64,000 nucleotides of DNA, taken from the NCBI RefSeq assembly GCF_014651135.1, contig NZ_BMWH01000006.1, positions 62,001-126,000 of the forward strand, written 5' to 3'. Of this stretch, positions 1 through 8,854 are shown piece after piece; positions within the stretch are counted from its first letter, which is position 1; the number at the start of each line of letters is the position of its first letter. Position numbers and translations under genes: made by a program. The notes under the pieces were generated by a model. It saw nothing but the letters and a program-made list of their open reading frames with translations, was not told the origin of the DNA and searched no databases. This stretch comes from Streptomyces echinoruber (lineage in GTDB: Bacteria > Actinomycetota > Actinomycetes > Streptomycetales > Streptomycetaceae).

Positions 1-669
1 GCCTACCGCCTCCGGCCCCTCACCGGAGACGTCCCGCCGCGCGCCGTGCCGCCCCCGGTCCCGGTCCGGCGCGCCCCGCTGCTGCGGATGGCCGGCCGCG
101 GCCGCACCATGCTGCTGACCTTCGACGACGGCCCCGACCCCCGCTGCACCCCGCACATCCTGGACACCCTGGCCCGCTACGACGTGCGGGCGACGTTCTT
201 CGTCTGCGGGGAGATGGCCGACTGGAACCGGGACCTGCTGGCCCGGATGGCCGACGAGGGACACGTCGTCGGCAACCACACCTGGTCCCACCCGCTGCTG
301 ACCGGCCTCAGCCGGTCCGGCGTCCGCAGCGAGATGGAACGCACCAGCGACGTCGTCGAGGAGGCCTGCGGCGAGCGCCCGCAGTGGTTCCGCGCGCCCT
401 ACGGCGCCTGGAACCGCACCGTCTTCCAACTCGGCGCCGAACTGGGCATGGAACCGCTCGCCTGGACCGTCGACACCGGGGACTGGGCCGCCCCCGGCAC
501 CCGGGCCATCGTCGACCGCGTCGAGAACGGCGCCGCCCCCGGCGTCGTGGTGCTCTCCCACGACGCCGGGGGCGACCGCTCGCAGAGCGTACGCGCGCTG
601 CGCAGCTACCTGCCGTGGCTGCTGGACTCCGGCTACCACCTCACCGTGCCGCGCCGGCCCCCGGCCTGA
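1..669 (+). CDS. Polysaccharide deacetylase (NodB fold), 5' end outside window
   Basis: The frame is open from the first base, so the gene very probably begins upstream and only the C-terminal part is present. The NodB homology motifs occur in order: TFDDGPD (catalytic Asp and metal Asp, near base 120), NHTWSH (metal-binding His pair, near 275), RAPYG (near 398), DTGDW (near 475) and LSHD (near 555). This family is carbohydrate esterase 4, which removes N- or O-acetyl groups from peptidoglycan, chitin or other surface polysaccharide. The substrate cannot be told from sequence. It is convergent with the sortase gene, with only 29 bases between stop codons. Confidence 0.92.
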   Translation, partial: AYRLRPLTGDVPPRAVPPPVPVRRAPLLRMAGRGRTMLLTFDDGPDPRCTPHILDTLARYDVRATFFVCGEMADWNRDLLARMADEGHVVGNHTWSHPLLTGLSRSGVRSEMERTSDVVEEACGERPQWFRAPYGAWNRTVFQLGAELGMEPLAWTVDTGDWAAPGTRAIVDRVENGAAPGVVVLSHDAGGDRSQSVRALRSYLPWLLDSGYHLTVPRRPPA

Positions 670-698
670 CCGGCCCGCCCGACGACCGGGAGGCGTGG

Positions 699-1370
699 TC
701 AGCGGATTTCGGTCAAGCGGGCGAAGACGACGACGTTGCCGTCGTATCCGTGCTGTTGGGAAAACCCGCCCCCGCAGGTGATGACCCGCAATTCCGGGAC
801 CCCCTTGGAGCGGTAGACCCGGTCACCGGGAAAGTCGTTCTTCGCGAACACCTCGATGCCGTAGATCTCGAACACCGCCGTCTTTCCGTCCCCCCGCAGG
901 ACTTCGACGCGGTTCCCCTTCTTCAGCGCCCCCAGACCGTAGAAGACGGCCGGCCCCTGCTTGTTGTCGACGTGCCCCACGACGACCGCGGTGCCCTTTT
1001 CGCCGGGTGAGACGGCCCCGGTGAACCAGCCCGCCAGGTTGGGGTTCTCCGGCGGCGGCGCGGCGACCCACCCGTCGGAGTCCAGGCCCACCGGCGTCAT
1101 CGGCGCGTCGACCCGGATCGCGGGGATCCGGACCCGGCCGGGGACGGAGAACGGCAGCGGCCGGACGTCGGCCGGGACCGCGGGGGCCGGGCTGCGGCTG
1201 TCGGCGGCCGCCGCCCGGGCCGGCTGCGGGGGGCCCACGTCGAATTCCCCCGAGCCGTTCCGGATGAGTGCGAGCCCGGTGAGCAGCACCAGCGCTATCA
1301 CTCCCCAAGGGGCGCGCCTTTGCCGCCGCTCCTCCTCTTCGGCGATTTCCGCCGCCTCGGACGCAGACAT
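699..1370 (-). CDS. Membrane-anchored sortase, class E/F-like
   Basis: This 223-residue protein has a charged N-terminus, one membrane anchor (APWGVIALVLLTGLAL, about residues 20-36), a proline/alanine linker, and a sortase barrel. The catalytic residues are visible: His in VVVGHVDN, Cys in VITCGG, and Arg in the last strand (VVVFARL). Sortases cleave a C-terminal sorting motif and transfer the protein to the cell wall or to another acceptor. The ATG at 1370 was chosen because GAGAGGGG precedes it; the upstream open frame (to 1607) is Arg/Pro-rich and looks non-coding. It is divergent from a Gly/Asn-rich secreted protein that is the obvious candidate client, although that protein has no clear LPXTG or LAXTG motif. 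Confidence 0.9.
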   Translation of the reverse strand: MSASEAAEIAEEEERRQRRAPWGVIALVLLTGLALIRNGSGEFDVGPPQPARAAAADSRSPAPAVPADVRPLPFSVPGRVRIPAIRVDAPMTPVGLDSDGWVAAPPPENPNLAGWFTGAVSPGEKGTAVVVGHVDNKQGPAVFYGLGALKKGNRVEVLRGDGKTAVFEIYGIEVFAKNDFPGDRVYRSKGVPELRVITCGGGFSQQHGYDGNVVVFARLTEIR

Positions 1371-1705
1371 TCGCCATCCCCTCTCGACCCGGCCGTCGCC
1401 GCGTCGCTTCGCGCGTACGCCCCAAGCTAAATCCCGGTCCGGAAACCGGCGACGGGGCCGAGGCGAACGGGTGGCCTTCGAAAGCCGCGGTGAGCCATCC
1501 GAGTTGCCGTGCGCGCAAAATTTCCCACGCGGTGTGACCTGCGGGGATATCCACTCCACGGAATTCCTCCGGCGTGTTGCCTCACCGGTACGGACCAGCG
1601 TCGACATGCGGGGTGCGGCGGCACATCTGAGGGTCGTTCAACGGGAGGCGCTTTCTCGCCGATCGACCGGGGACGGGTCCCGGGGCGCCTTCCGCGGAGG
1701 AGCAC
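1371..1705. other. Divergent intergenic region, sortase / Gly-Asn-rich protein
   Basis: This 335-base stretch holds no convincing gene and must carry the promoters of the two divergent genes. A possible minus-strand -10 box (TAGCTT, about 1424-1429) lies some 55 bases before the sortase start. The ribosome-binding site GGAGGAGC directly precedes the plus-strand gene. No strong operator dyad was seen. Confidence 0.4.
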
Positions 1706-2632
1706 ATGCGTACAACACGTGCCCTGGCGGTCTCGGCCGCCGCGCTCGCCGCCCTCGCGCTCGCCGCCCCCGCGGCCACCGCCTGGGACAACGACAGCAC
1801 CGGCAGCGTCGCCGCCCGGGACGACGACAACGGCGGGAACGGCGGCGACGGCGGCAACAACGGTGGCGGCGCCAACGGCGGCTGGAACAACGGCAACGGC
1901 AACGGCGGTGGCAACGGCGGCGGTGGCGGCAACGGTGGCAACGGTGCCTGGAACAACGGCAGCAACGGCAGCAACGGCAGCAGTGCCTGGAACAACGGCA
2001 GCAACGGAAACGGCAACGGCAACAACGGCAATGGCGGCAACGGCAGAGGCGGCGGCAACGGCGGGGGCGGGGACGGCGGCAACGGCGGTGGTAACAGGGG
2101 CGGGGACGGCGGTAACGGGGGTGGGGGCGGTGGCAACGGTAACGGGGGCGGTGGCGGAGGCCGGGGCGGCGATGGCGGGGGCAACGGCGGCGGAGGCCGA
2201 GGCGGCGATGGCGGCAGGGACCGTAACACCGGCCTCAGGAACATCGTCGTCACGCCCAGCGTCATCGCCCGCGGCGGCCAGCTCACCGTCACGGTCGACG
2301 GCTGCCCGGGCGGCGGCACCATGACCTCCGGCGCGTTCCCGACCACGCCGCTCACCCCGATCGGCGGCGCGCGCCAGACGGCGCGGGGTATCGCGACGAT
2401 CCGCGAGAACGCCCGCCCCGGCTCGTACGACATCACCGTCCGGTGCAACGACCGGAGCCTGACCCGGCCGGCCGCCTTCACCGTCATCGGCGGGGTCCAG
2501 GGCGGTCTCGGGGGCGGCAGCTCCACCGGTGCCACGTCGACCGACGTGGCCATCGGCGGCGGGCTGGTGGCGGCGGCCGTCGTCGGCGGCGGTGTGTTCT
2601 GGGTGCGCCGCCGCGCCGAGAAGCGGATCTGA
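1706..2632 (+). CDS. Secreted Gly/Asn-rich repeat protein with Ig-like domain and C-terminal membrane anchor
   Basis: This 308-residue protein starts after a strong GGAGGAGC site. It has a signal peptide (ALAVSAAALAALALAAPA, cleaved near ATAW), then about 145 residues of almost pure Gly and Asn with GGNG/NNG repeats and scattered Trp, Asp and Ser. A compact beta-rich domain of about 85 residues follows (from NIVVTPSVIARGG to AFTVIGG) with two cysteines that could form a disulfide. It ends in a hydrophobic helix and RRRAEKR. The tail resembles a cell-wall sorting signal in layout (helix plus Arg), but no LPXTG/LAXTG is present before it. It is divergent from a sortase. Likely a wall-spanning surface protein; the function is unknown. 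The low-complexity DNA is prone to slippage, so its length may vary between strains. Confidence 0.85.
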   Translation: MRTTRALAVSAAALAALALAAPAATAWDNDSTGSVAARDDDNGGNGGDGGNNGGGANGGWNNGNGNGGGNGGGGGNGGNGAWNNGSNGSNGSSAWNNGSNGNGNGNNGNGGNGRGGGNGGGGDGGNGGGNRGGDGGNGGGGGGNGNGGGGGGRGGDGGGNGGGGRGGDGGRDRNTGLRNIVVTPSVIARGGQLTVTVDGCPGGGTMTSGAFPTTPLTPIGGARQTARGIATIRENARPGSYDITVRCNDRSLTRPAAFTVIGGVQGGLGGGSSTGATSTDVAIGGGLVAAAVVGGGVFWVRRRAEKRI

Positions 2633-2681
2633 GCCGGGCCGTGGTCCCGAGCCGCGAAACGCCTCGGCGCCGCACGCCGGC

Positions 2682-2724
2682 AGGGCTGCGTCCCGGATCC
2701 GCCGCGGATCCGGGACGCAACCCT
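2682..2724. terminator. Bidirectional hairpin terminator
   Basis: Arms of 21 bases (2682-2702 and 2704-2724) pair with one mismatch around a minimal loop; the core is GCGTCCCGGATCCGC. There is no T-tract, which is normal for Streptomyces. It lies between two convergent genes and probably ends both transcripts. Confidence 0.8.
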
Positions 2725-2764
2725 GTACGACGGGCTCGCGCAGCTCTGTGCGACAGGCCCGCGC

Positions 2765-3529
2765 TCAGCCCTTGACGTGCGGGAACAGTGTCAGGAACGG
2801 TTCGGCCGAGGCGGACAGGCCGCGGCTGTAGGGCGCGTCGAAGTCCCAGATGAGGAACAGCAGGAACGCGATCAGCGCCGAGAACAGCCCGGCGAGCACC
2901 AACTCCCTCGGCGTGCGACGGATCTGCAGCGCGAAGACCATGCCGACGGTCACCACGGCCCCGGCGATCAGCCCGAACCACACCACGCCGGGCATGGTCG
3001 CCCCGGTGGAGTCGGCGCGCGCGGAGCGGGCCTGGTCGGCGGCGGTGATCTGGTCCACCAGCGGCTGGTAGGCCTGGGCCTCGAAGTCCGACGCCGGCCG
3101 GTGGTCGGTGACGTCCGCGCGGACCTGGTCGAGCAGCCGGTCGCCGCGTCGGGTCACCCGGCCGTGGTCGGCCATCGCCCGCCACTCGGTGGTCACGACG
3201 TGTCCGACATAGGCGTTGACATCGTCCCGGATGCGGTCCCGCACCTCGGCCGGGTACACCCGGACCCGTTCCGAGATCTCGTGCAGCGCCTGGGCCTCCG
3301 CCCGGACGTGGTCCTGCGCGGCCACACGGCCCTCCCAGACCCCGGCGATGGCCAGGCCCAGGACGATGGCGTACACCACGCCGATCCACATGGTCATGTA
3401 CTCGATGACGTCCGGGGTGTCGCCGGGATCCTCGTCCTCGGCGGCCGTGCGGTGCCGTACGAAGGTGATGGCGACCACCACGGCACAGGCCGCCGCCATC
3501 GCGAGGGTGAGAACAAGCCATTCCGGCAA
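2765..3529 (-). CDS. DUF4239 (bestrophin-like) membrane protein
   Basis: This 254-residue protein has four hydrophobic segments (about residues 3-22, 47-66, 180-202 and 207-226). A soluble stretch between the second and third helices is rich in Arg, Asp and Glu. The arrangement and the IEYMTMWIGVVYAIVLGLAI segment match the DUF4239/bestrophin-like family, which is common in Streptomyces and has no settled function; bestrophins are anion channels. The start is TTG at 3529, chosen because GGAGG sits six bases upstream. It follows the proline-rich gene by 16 bases and is probably cotranscribed with it. Confidence 0.8.
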   Translation of the reverse strand: MPEWLVLTLAMAAACAVVVAITFVRHRTAAEDEDPGDTPDVIEYMTMWIGVVYAIVLGLAIAGVWEGRVAAQDHVRAEAQALHEISERVRVYPAEVRDRIRDDVNAYVGHVVTTEWRAMADHGRVTRRGDRLLDQVRADVTDHRPASDFEAQAYQPLVDQITAADQARSARADSTGATMPGVVWFGLIAGAVVTVGMVFALQIRRTPRELVLAGLFSALIAFLLFLIWDFDAPYSRGLSASAEPFLTLFPHVKG

Positions 3530-3545
3530 CGGATGCCTCCAGGGA

Positions 3546-4205
3546 TCAACGCGGGCGGAGCGCGGCGACGGCGACCACGGCGGGCGCCGTGATCAGCAGG
3601 ACGTAGGTGACCGGCGACGGGCCGTGGTGCGGCGGTCCGGTGTGCGGCCGGGGGTGGTGGCGCGGGTAGGTCACCGGGGTCACCGACGGGCGGGGCCCGG
3701 GGACGGGCGTCCGCGGCGGCGCCGGTTTGGACGGCGCCGGTTCGGGCGGCTCGGGGGTGCGCGGGGCCGGCCGGGGCGGCGGGGCCGCGGGCGCGGGCCG
3801 CCGGGGCGGCGCGGACGGCGGTTCCGGCCGGGGCGCGGGCCGCGGCTTCACCGGCGGCGGGGTAGGGCGCGGCTTTTTCGACGGCGAGGGAGGCTGCGGC
3901 GCCGGGGTCGGGTCCGGAGCGGGTGTGCGCGTCGGGCCGGGCGGGGGCGGGGGCGGCGGCTCGGGCGGCGGGCACGGCGGGGGAAGGGGCACCTCCTGCC
4001 CGACGGGCCCGGGGGCGGGCTGGAAACCGGCGCCCGCCACCGCCACCAGTGCCGTGCCGTCGCCCGTCGAGGCGTACGCGCAGGCGTCGGCCGCGGCCGG
4101 GCCGACCGCCCCGCCCGCTCCCGCCCACGCCAGTGCCGCCACGGCCAACGCCCTCGCGGCCAGGGCCGATCGGTTCACTCGAAGTCCGTCCACGACCGAG
4201 ATCAT
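3546..4205 (-). CDS. Secreted proline-rich membrane-anchored protein
   Basis: This 219-residue protein starts at ATG 4205 (MISVVDGL). It has a signal peptide (RALAVAALAWAGAGGAVGPA), a short conserved-looking segment (ADACAYASTGDGTALVAVAG), then about 110 residues dominated by Pro, Ala, Lys and Arg. It ends in one membrane helix (VTYVLLITAPAVVAVAAL) and a short Arg tail. The layout suggests an extended, wall-spanning stalk held by a C-terminal anchor. It is the first gene of an apparent two-gene operon with the DUF4239 protein. No enzymatic motif is visible, and its function is unknown. Confidence 0.7.
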   Translation of the reverse strand: MISVVDGLRVNRSALAARALAVAALAWAGAGGAVGPAAADACAYASTGDGTALVAVAGAGFQPAPGPVGQEVPLPPPCPPPEPPPPPPPGPTRTPAPDPTPAPQPPSPSKKPRPTPPPVKPRPAPRPEPPSAPPRRPAPAAPPPRPAPRTPEPPEPAPSKPAPPRTPVPGPRPSVTPVTYPRHHPRPHTGPPHHGPSPVTYVLLITAPAVVAVAALRPR

Positions 4206-4313
4206 GAGGTTCCGCGGGGCCCGATACACCCGGCACGGCCAGGGATGCCCCGAAGAAGTGATGCGCGGTGCAAGGGGTTTGGCCGGGCGGCCCGCAGGTG
4301 CGCGGGCCGCCCC

Positions 4314-4365
4314 CCGCACAGCCGGCGGAAGGGCGCGGGCCGCTCCCGCCGCACAGCCGGCGGAA
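4314..4365. repeat. 17-bp direct repeat upstream of lipoprotein gene
   Basis: CCGCACAGCCGGCGGAA occurs exactly at 4314-4330 and 4349-4365, 35 bases apart. It lies in the divergent gap between the proline-rich protein and the lipoprotein, so it could be a regulatory repeat or an intergenic minisatellite. Confidence 0.6.
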
Positions 4366-4473
4366 AGAAAAACCCGCCCCCGTTGAACGCAACCGCCGCC
4401 CCCGTGCGTACCCATGGCCGAGCGGCGGCGCGGCAGGGCGCTGCAAAACCCTTGCGATGATGGAGTGTTGACG

Positions 4474-5421
4474 ATGAAGACCTCCTGGCGGAGCGCCTCA
4501 CTCGCGGCAGCGGCCGCTGCCGTGCTGGCGCTGACGACGGCGTGCGGTCAGGAAAGCGGCTCCCCGGCGGCGGGCAGCCAGAACGTGGGCGCCACGGCCG
4601 CCGCCGGGGACTACGGCAGCGACGGCTCCGGCTCCAACGGCTACGGCGCCGACTCCAACGGCACCCCGGGCGCGTCCGCCGCCGCCTCCCAGAAGGCGGG
4701 CGAGCTGGCCGTCGCCGCCGACGCGAAGCTCGGCAAGGTGCTGACGGACAGCGCCGGTCACACCCTCTACCGCTTCGACGAGGACACGGCGAACCCGCCC
4801 AAGTCCACCTGCGACGACGCCTGCGCCAAGACCTGGACCCCCGTCCCCGCCGACGGCGCCACGGCCGGCACCGGCGTCTCCAAGGCCCTGCTGGGCGAGG
4901 TGACCCGCTCCGACGGCACCAAGCAGCTCACCGTCGCCGGCTGGCCGGTCTACCGCTACGTCAAGGACACCGAGGCCGGCCAGACGGAGGGGCAGGGCGT
5001 GGGCGGCAAGTGGTTCGCCCTCGCTCCCGACGGCAAGAAGGCCTCGCTGGCCGACCTGCCGGGTCTCTCCGTGAAGAAGACCGATCTCGGCGACATCGTC
5101 GTCGACAGGAACGGCATGACGGTCTACCGGTTCATGAAGGACCGGGCCTGGCCCACCCCCAAGTCCGCCTGCACCGGCGCCTGCCTGGAGAAGTGGCCGG
5201 CCGTCGCGCCCGTCGATCCCGCCGGGACCAAGGGCGTCAAGAAGAAGGGCCTGATGAGCTTCACCCGGCCGGACGGCGTCAAGCAGATGACGGTCAACTG
5301 CTGGCCGATCTACACCTTCTCCGGCGACAAGCAGCCCGGTGACCTCAACGGGCAGGGCGTGGGCGGCACCTGGTACGCGGTCTCGCCCGACGGCAAGCCG
5401 GTCGGCGCCCCCGCCGAGTGA
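4474..5421 (+). CDS. Lipoprotein with two PF03640-type secreted repeats
   Basis: This 315-residue protein begins at ATG 4474, preceded by GGAG at a good distance. A lipobox (LTTAC) ends the signal peptide, so the mature protein should be lipid-anchored outside the membrane. A Ser/Gly/Asn linker is followed by two pairs of the repeat seen in PF03640, recognisable by GHTLYRF/GMTVYRF, CDDACAKTW/CTGACLEKW, GWPVYRY/CWPIYTF and GQGVGGKW/GQGVGGTW. Paired cysteines in each unit suggest disulfides. The family has no established biochemical role; its members are abundant secreted lipoproteins in actinomycetes. A clean terminator follows. Confidence 0.9.
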   Translation: MKTSWRSASLAAAAAAVLALTTACGQESGSPAAGSQNVGATAAAGDYGSDGSGSNGYGADSNGTPGASAAASQKAGELAVAADAKLGKVLTDSAGHTLYRFDEDTANPPKSTCDDACAKTWTPVPADGATAGTGVSKALLGEVTRSDGTKQLTVAGWPVYRYVKDTEAGQTEGQGVGGKWFALAPDGKKASLADLPGLSVKKTDLGDIVVDRNGMTVYRFMKDRAWPTPKSACTGACLEKWPAVAPVDPAGTKGVKKKGLMSFTRPDGVKQMTVNCWPIYTFSGDKQPGDLNGQGVGGTWYAVSPDGKPVGAPAE

Positions 5422-5455
5422 GGTCCGCACGGCGGGCGTGACACCGCCCTCGACC

Positions 5456-5488
5456 GCCGCCCCCTCCGCGCCGCACGGAGGGGGCGGC
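5456..5488 (+). terminator. Hairpin terminator after lipoprotein gene
   Basis: A perfect 13-bp stem (GCCGCCCCCTCCG at 5456-5468 with 5476-5488) closes a 7-base loop. It starts 35 bases after the lipoprotein stop codon. Confidence 0.85.
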
Positions 5489-5490
5489 TC

Positions 5491-5564
5491 CGTCGTGCGG
5501 GGGCGGTTTCGTGGTGCGGGGGCGGTTTCGTCGTGCGCGGCGGTTTCGTCGTGCGCGGCGGAAC
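5491..5564. repeat. 18-19 bp tandem repeat, about four copies
   Basis: Units of the form CGTCGTGCGGGGGCGGTTT start at 5491, 5510, 5529 and 5547; the last two have a base deleted and one substitution. It lies in the gap after the lipoprotein terminator. It is an intergenic minisatellite of a kind that recurs in this window. Confidence 0.75.
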
Positions 5565-5747
5565 CACGCCGGCGCACTCCGGAGTTCCCGGACAGTCGCC
5601 GCAGAGCGGGCGCAGCCGTCACATGCGCACCGAGCTGCAGGTAGTGACCGGGAACGGATGGTCAATTTCCGTTTCTGCTCGCCCCATTGGCGGGCGATCA
5701 GTAGCCTCAGCTCGAACACCGGATCGCCTACCGCCGTGGAGAGACAG

Positions 5748-6560
5748 ATGGAGCGTCCCGCCTGGGCACCCCGGAGCATCGACATCTCGGTGCCGAGCGT
5801 CGCGCGCATCTACGACTACTACCTGGGCGGTTCGCACAACTTCGAGGTCGACCGGCAGGCCGCGCGCCGGGCACTGGAGCACCTGCCGGGCCTGCCGAAG
5901 ATCATGCAGGCGAACCGTGCCTTCATGCGGCGCGCCGTGCGCTGGGCGGTCGGCGAGGGCGTCACCCAGTTCCTGGACATCGGCTCCGGCATCCCCACCT
6001 TCGGCAACGTCCACGAAGTCGCCCAGGCGGCATGCCCCGAGGCCCGCGTGGTGTACGTCGACCACGACCCGGTGGCCGTCGCGCACAGCCAGGCGGTGCT
6101 GGAGGGAAACGACCGGGCCGACGTCGTCGCCGCGGACCTGCGCAAGCCGCAGGAGATCCTCGCCGCCGAGCCGGTGGAGCGACTGCTCGACCTGAACCGG
6201 CCGGTTGCCCTCCTTCTCGTTGCCATACTGCATTTCGTGGAGGACGACGACGAACCGTACGACGCGGTGGCGCAGTTGCGCGACGCGCTGGCCCCCGGCA
6301 GCCTGCTGATCCTCACGCACGCCTCGTACGAGGGGATCCCGCTGCCGCCGGAGCGGGCCGAGGGCGCGGTCGACGTGTACAAGGACATTCGCAACCCGCT
6401 GATCATGCGCTCGCGCGAGCAGATCGCGCGGTTCTTCGAGGGGTACGAGATGGTGGAGCCCGGACTGGTGCCGATGCCGTACTGGCGCCCGGAGACGGCG
6501 CCGGAGGGCGAGGATCCGTATGCCTTCTCCGGTTACGCCGGCGTGGGGCGTACGGCGTGA
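5748..6560 (+). CDS. SAM-dependent methyltransferase, DUF574 / Methyltransf_19 family
   Basis: This 270-residue protein starts at ATG 5748 with GGAGAG just upstream. The N-terminal signature of the family is present (VARIYDYYLGGSHNFEVD). A SAM-binding glycine motif (LDIGSGIPT), the acidic strand end (VVYVDHDPVAVAH) and a later AILHFVEDDD segment complete the Rossmann methyltransferase pattern. Substrates of this large streptomycete family are mostly unknown. Its stop codon overlaps the start of the c-di-GMP gene (TGATG), which implies translational coupling and a possible functional link with second-messenger signalling. Confidence 0.88.
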   Translation: MERPAWAPRSIDISVPSVARIYDYYLGGSHNFEVDRQAARRALEHLPGLPKIMQANRAFMRRAVRWAVGEGVTQFLDIGSGIPTFGNVHEVAQAACPEARVVYVDHDPVAVAHSQAVLEGNDRADVVAADLRKPQEILAAEPVERLLDLNRPVALLLVAILHFVEDDDEPYDAVAQLRDALAPGSLLILTHASYEGIPLPPERAEGAVDVYKDIRNPLIMRSREQIARFFEGYEMVEPGLVPMPYWRPETAPEGEDPYAFSGYAGVGRTA

Positions 6561-8716
6561 TGGCGGAAGAGGACGGGTACCGGGACAGACTGCGCCGGTT
6601 CGCGACGATCTGGAGCCGGGCGGTGTTCCCGGTCACCTCCACGCCGCTGACCCGCCCCGAGTTCGAGGAACGGCTGCTGCCGCTCGCCCGGCGGCTGAGC
6701 GAGGCGCTGCGGGCGCGGGTCTTCGACGCCGAGGAGGGCCGGGCCGTGGGCGCCGCGCTGGTCGACGCGCACTGCACCGACCCCGAGGCGCTCAGCCGCA
6801 CCCTCGACTGCGTCGACGCCTACCTGGTGCTGTACTGCGGCGGTGACGTGGCGCCCCAGGAGGACCTGCGGGCGCGTTCGGCACGGCTGCAGCACGCCAT
6901 GGCCGCCGGGTACGCGCGGGCGCTGCGCGAGCGGACGCTGAGCGAGCAGGAGGCGATCGCGCAGGCCGCGCTGCAGGCGCAGGGCGTGGTGGCGCAGGCC
7001 CTGCACGCCAGCGAGGCCCGCTTCCGCGCGGTGTTCGAGGGCGCCGCCATAGGGATCGGCATCGCCGACCTGGAGGGCAACATACTGCAGGTCAACGGGG
7101 CGCTGGTGCGCATGTTCGGCGGCTCGGAGCAGGGCGTGCGCGGCCGCCGGGTCATGGACTGGGCGCACCCCGAGGACGCGCCGCAGGTGTGGCGGCTCTA
7201 CGAGGAGCTGGTGCGCGGCGAACGCGACCACTACCACGTGGAGAAGCCGTTCTACCGGCCCGACGGGACGGTGCTGTGGACCAACCTGACGGTGTCCCTG
7301 CTGCGGGACGCCGACGGCAACCCGCAGTACCAGCTCGCCCTCATGGAGGACACCACCGAGCGGCGGCTGCTCAACCTGCGGCTGCGCTACGAGGCCACGC
7401 ACGACGCGCTGACCGGGCTGCCCAACCGCACCCTGTTCTTCGAGCGGCTGGAGAAGGCGCTCAACGCCGGGGAGGGGCAGGCGTTCGGGCTGTGCTACCT
7501 GGACCTGGACGGCTTCAAGACCATCAACGACAGCCTCGGCCACGCGGCCGGCGACCGGCTGCTGGTGGAGGTCGCCGACCGGCTGCAGGCGTGCGCGACC
7601 GCGCCCGGTGAGATGGTCGCCCGGCTCGGCGGCGACGAGTTCGTGGCGCTGACCACCGGGCCCCGGGCGCGCAGCGAGGTCGACGAGCTCGCCGCGCGCA
7701 TCATGAACGCGCTCGGCACCCCGGTGCGCATCGACGGCCGGGAGCTGACCGTGCGCGGCAGCATCGGCATTGTCGAGGGCCCGGCGAGCGGCGAGCGCAG
7801 CGCGGCGGAGGTGCTGCGCAGCGCCGACATCACCATGTACCGGGCCAAGTCGGCGGGCGGCAACCGGTTCGAGGTGGCCGACCCGGAGGCCGACGCCCGC
7901 GCCATCACCCGGCACGGGCTGACCACGGCGCTGCCGACGGCGCTGGAGAACGGCGAGTTCTTCATCGAGTACCAGCCGCTGGTGCACCTCGGCGACGGCA
8001 GCGTGCGCGGCGCCGAGGCGCTGGTGCGCTGGCTGCACCCGCAGCACGGGGTGCTGGGACCCGACCGGTTCATCCCGCTCGCCGAGCACACCGGGCTGAT
8101 CGTGCCGCTCGGGCGGTGGGTGCTGGAGCAGTCCGTGCGGCAGGCCAAGGAGTGGCGGGAACGGAACGGCGGCAACGGCGCCGGCCGGGCGGCGGATCCG
8201 CTGCGGATCAACGTCAACCTCTCGCCGTGCCAGCTCACCCACCCCGGGCTGGTGCAGGACACCGTCGAGATCCTGGAGCGCGCCGGTGTCGCGCCGGACG
8301 CGCTGTGCCTGGAGGTCACCGAGTCGGCGCTCATCGGCGCCGACGACGACCTGCTGAAACCGCTGCGGCGGCTGGCGGAGATGGGCGTCGACATCGCCCT
8401 CGACGACTTCGGCACCGGCTACTCCAACCTGGCCAACCTGCGGCGCCTGCCGGTGAGCGTGCTGAAGCTGGACCGCTCCTTCACCCAGGGCATGCAGCAG
8501 TTCCCGGCCGACCCCGTCGACCTGAAGATCGTCGAAGGGATCGTTTCTCTCGCGCACAGCCTGAAGCTGACGGTGACCGTGGAGGGCGTCGAGACCGGCG
8601 CCCAGGCCGAGCAGCTCCGCCTGCTGGGCTGCGACACGGCCCAGGGCTGGTACTACGCCCGCCCGGGCCCGCCCGAGCGCCTGCACGAACTGACGCTGGT
8701 GGACGCCACGGGGTGA
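6560..8716 (+). CDS. rmdA: PAS-GGDEF-EAL cyclic di-GMP turnover protein (RmdA-like)
   Basis: This 718-residue cytosolic protein has a helical N-terminal region (1-145), a PAS domain (about 150-265, from SEARFRAVFEGAAIG), a GGDEF domain (about 273-430) and an EAL domain (about 453-710). The GGDEF signature is intact (RLGGDEF), and no RxxD inhibitory site lies five residues before it. The EAL residues of active phosphodiesterases are present: EALVRW, DDFGTGYSNL, the lysine in LKLDRSF and EGVET. It could therefore both make and degrade c-di-GMP. Domain order and lack of membrane segments match RmdA of S. coelicolor/S. venezuelae, which affects development. The start is ATG 6560 overlapping the methyltransferase stop; GTG 6557 is also possible. 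Confidence 0.92.
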   Translation: MAEEDGYRDRLRRFATIWSRAVFPVTSTPLTRPEFEERLLPLARRLSEALRARVFDAEEGRAVGAALVDAHCTDPEALSRTLDCVDAYLVLYCGGDVAPQEDLRARSARLQHAMAAGYARALRERTLSEQEAIAQAALQAQGVVAQALHASEARFRAVFEGAAIGIGIADLEGNILQVNGALVRMFGGSEQGVRGRRVMDWAHPEDAPQVWRLYEELVRGERDHYHVEKPFYRPDGTVLWTNLTVSLLRDADGNPQYQLALMEDTTERRLLNLRLRYEATHDALTGLPNRTLFFERLEKALNAGEGQAFGLCYLDLDGFKTINDSLGHAAGDRLLVEVADRLQACATAPGEMVARLGGDEFVALTTGPRARSEVDELAARIMNALGTPVRIDGRELTVRGSIGIVEGPASGERSAAEVLRSADITMYRAKSAGGNRFEVADPEADARAITRHGLTTALPTALENGEFFIEYQPLVHLGDGSVRGAEALVRWLHPQHGVLGPDRFIPLAEHTGLIVPLGRWVLEQSVRQAKEWRERNGGNGAGRAADPLRINVNLSPCQLTHPGLVQDTVEILERAGVAPDALCLEVTESALIGADDDLLKPLRRLAEMGVDIALDDFGTGYSNLANLRRLPVSVLKLDRSFTQGMQQFPADPVDLKIVEGIVSLAHSLKLTVTVEGVETGAQAEQLRLLGCDTAQGWYYARPGPPERLHELTLVDATG

Positions 8717-8854
8717 CATCGCCCCGGGCCGCCGCGGCCCTCGGGCACCGGCGGCCGCGGCACGATCAGCCGCGGCACGATCGGCCGCCGTCCGGGCACG
8801 ACCGGTCGCCGTCGGGGCACCCCCGCGCCCACTCGCCGGAGCCCGGTCACCGCA

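Noticed and set aside
1582..2553. Proline-rich minus-strand open frame
   Set aside because: It is the complement of the Gly/Asn repeat gene; long PPPLPP runs are the direct antisense of GGN codons.
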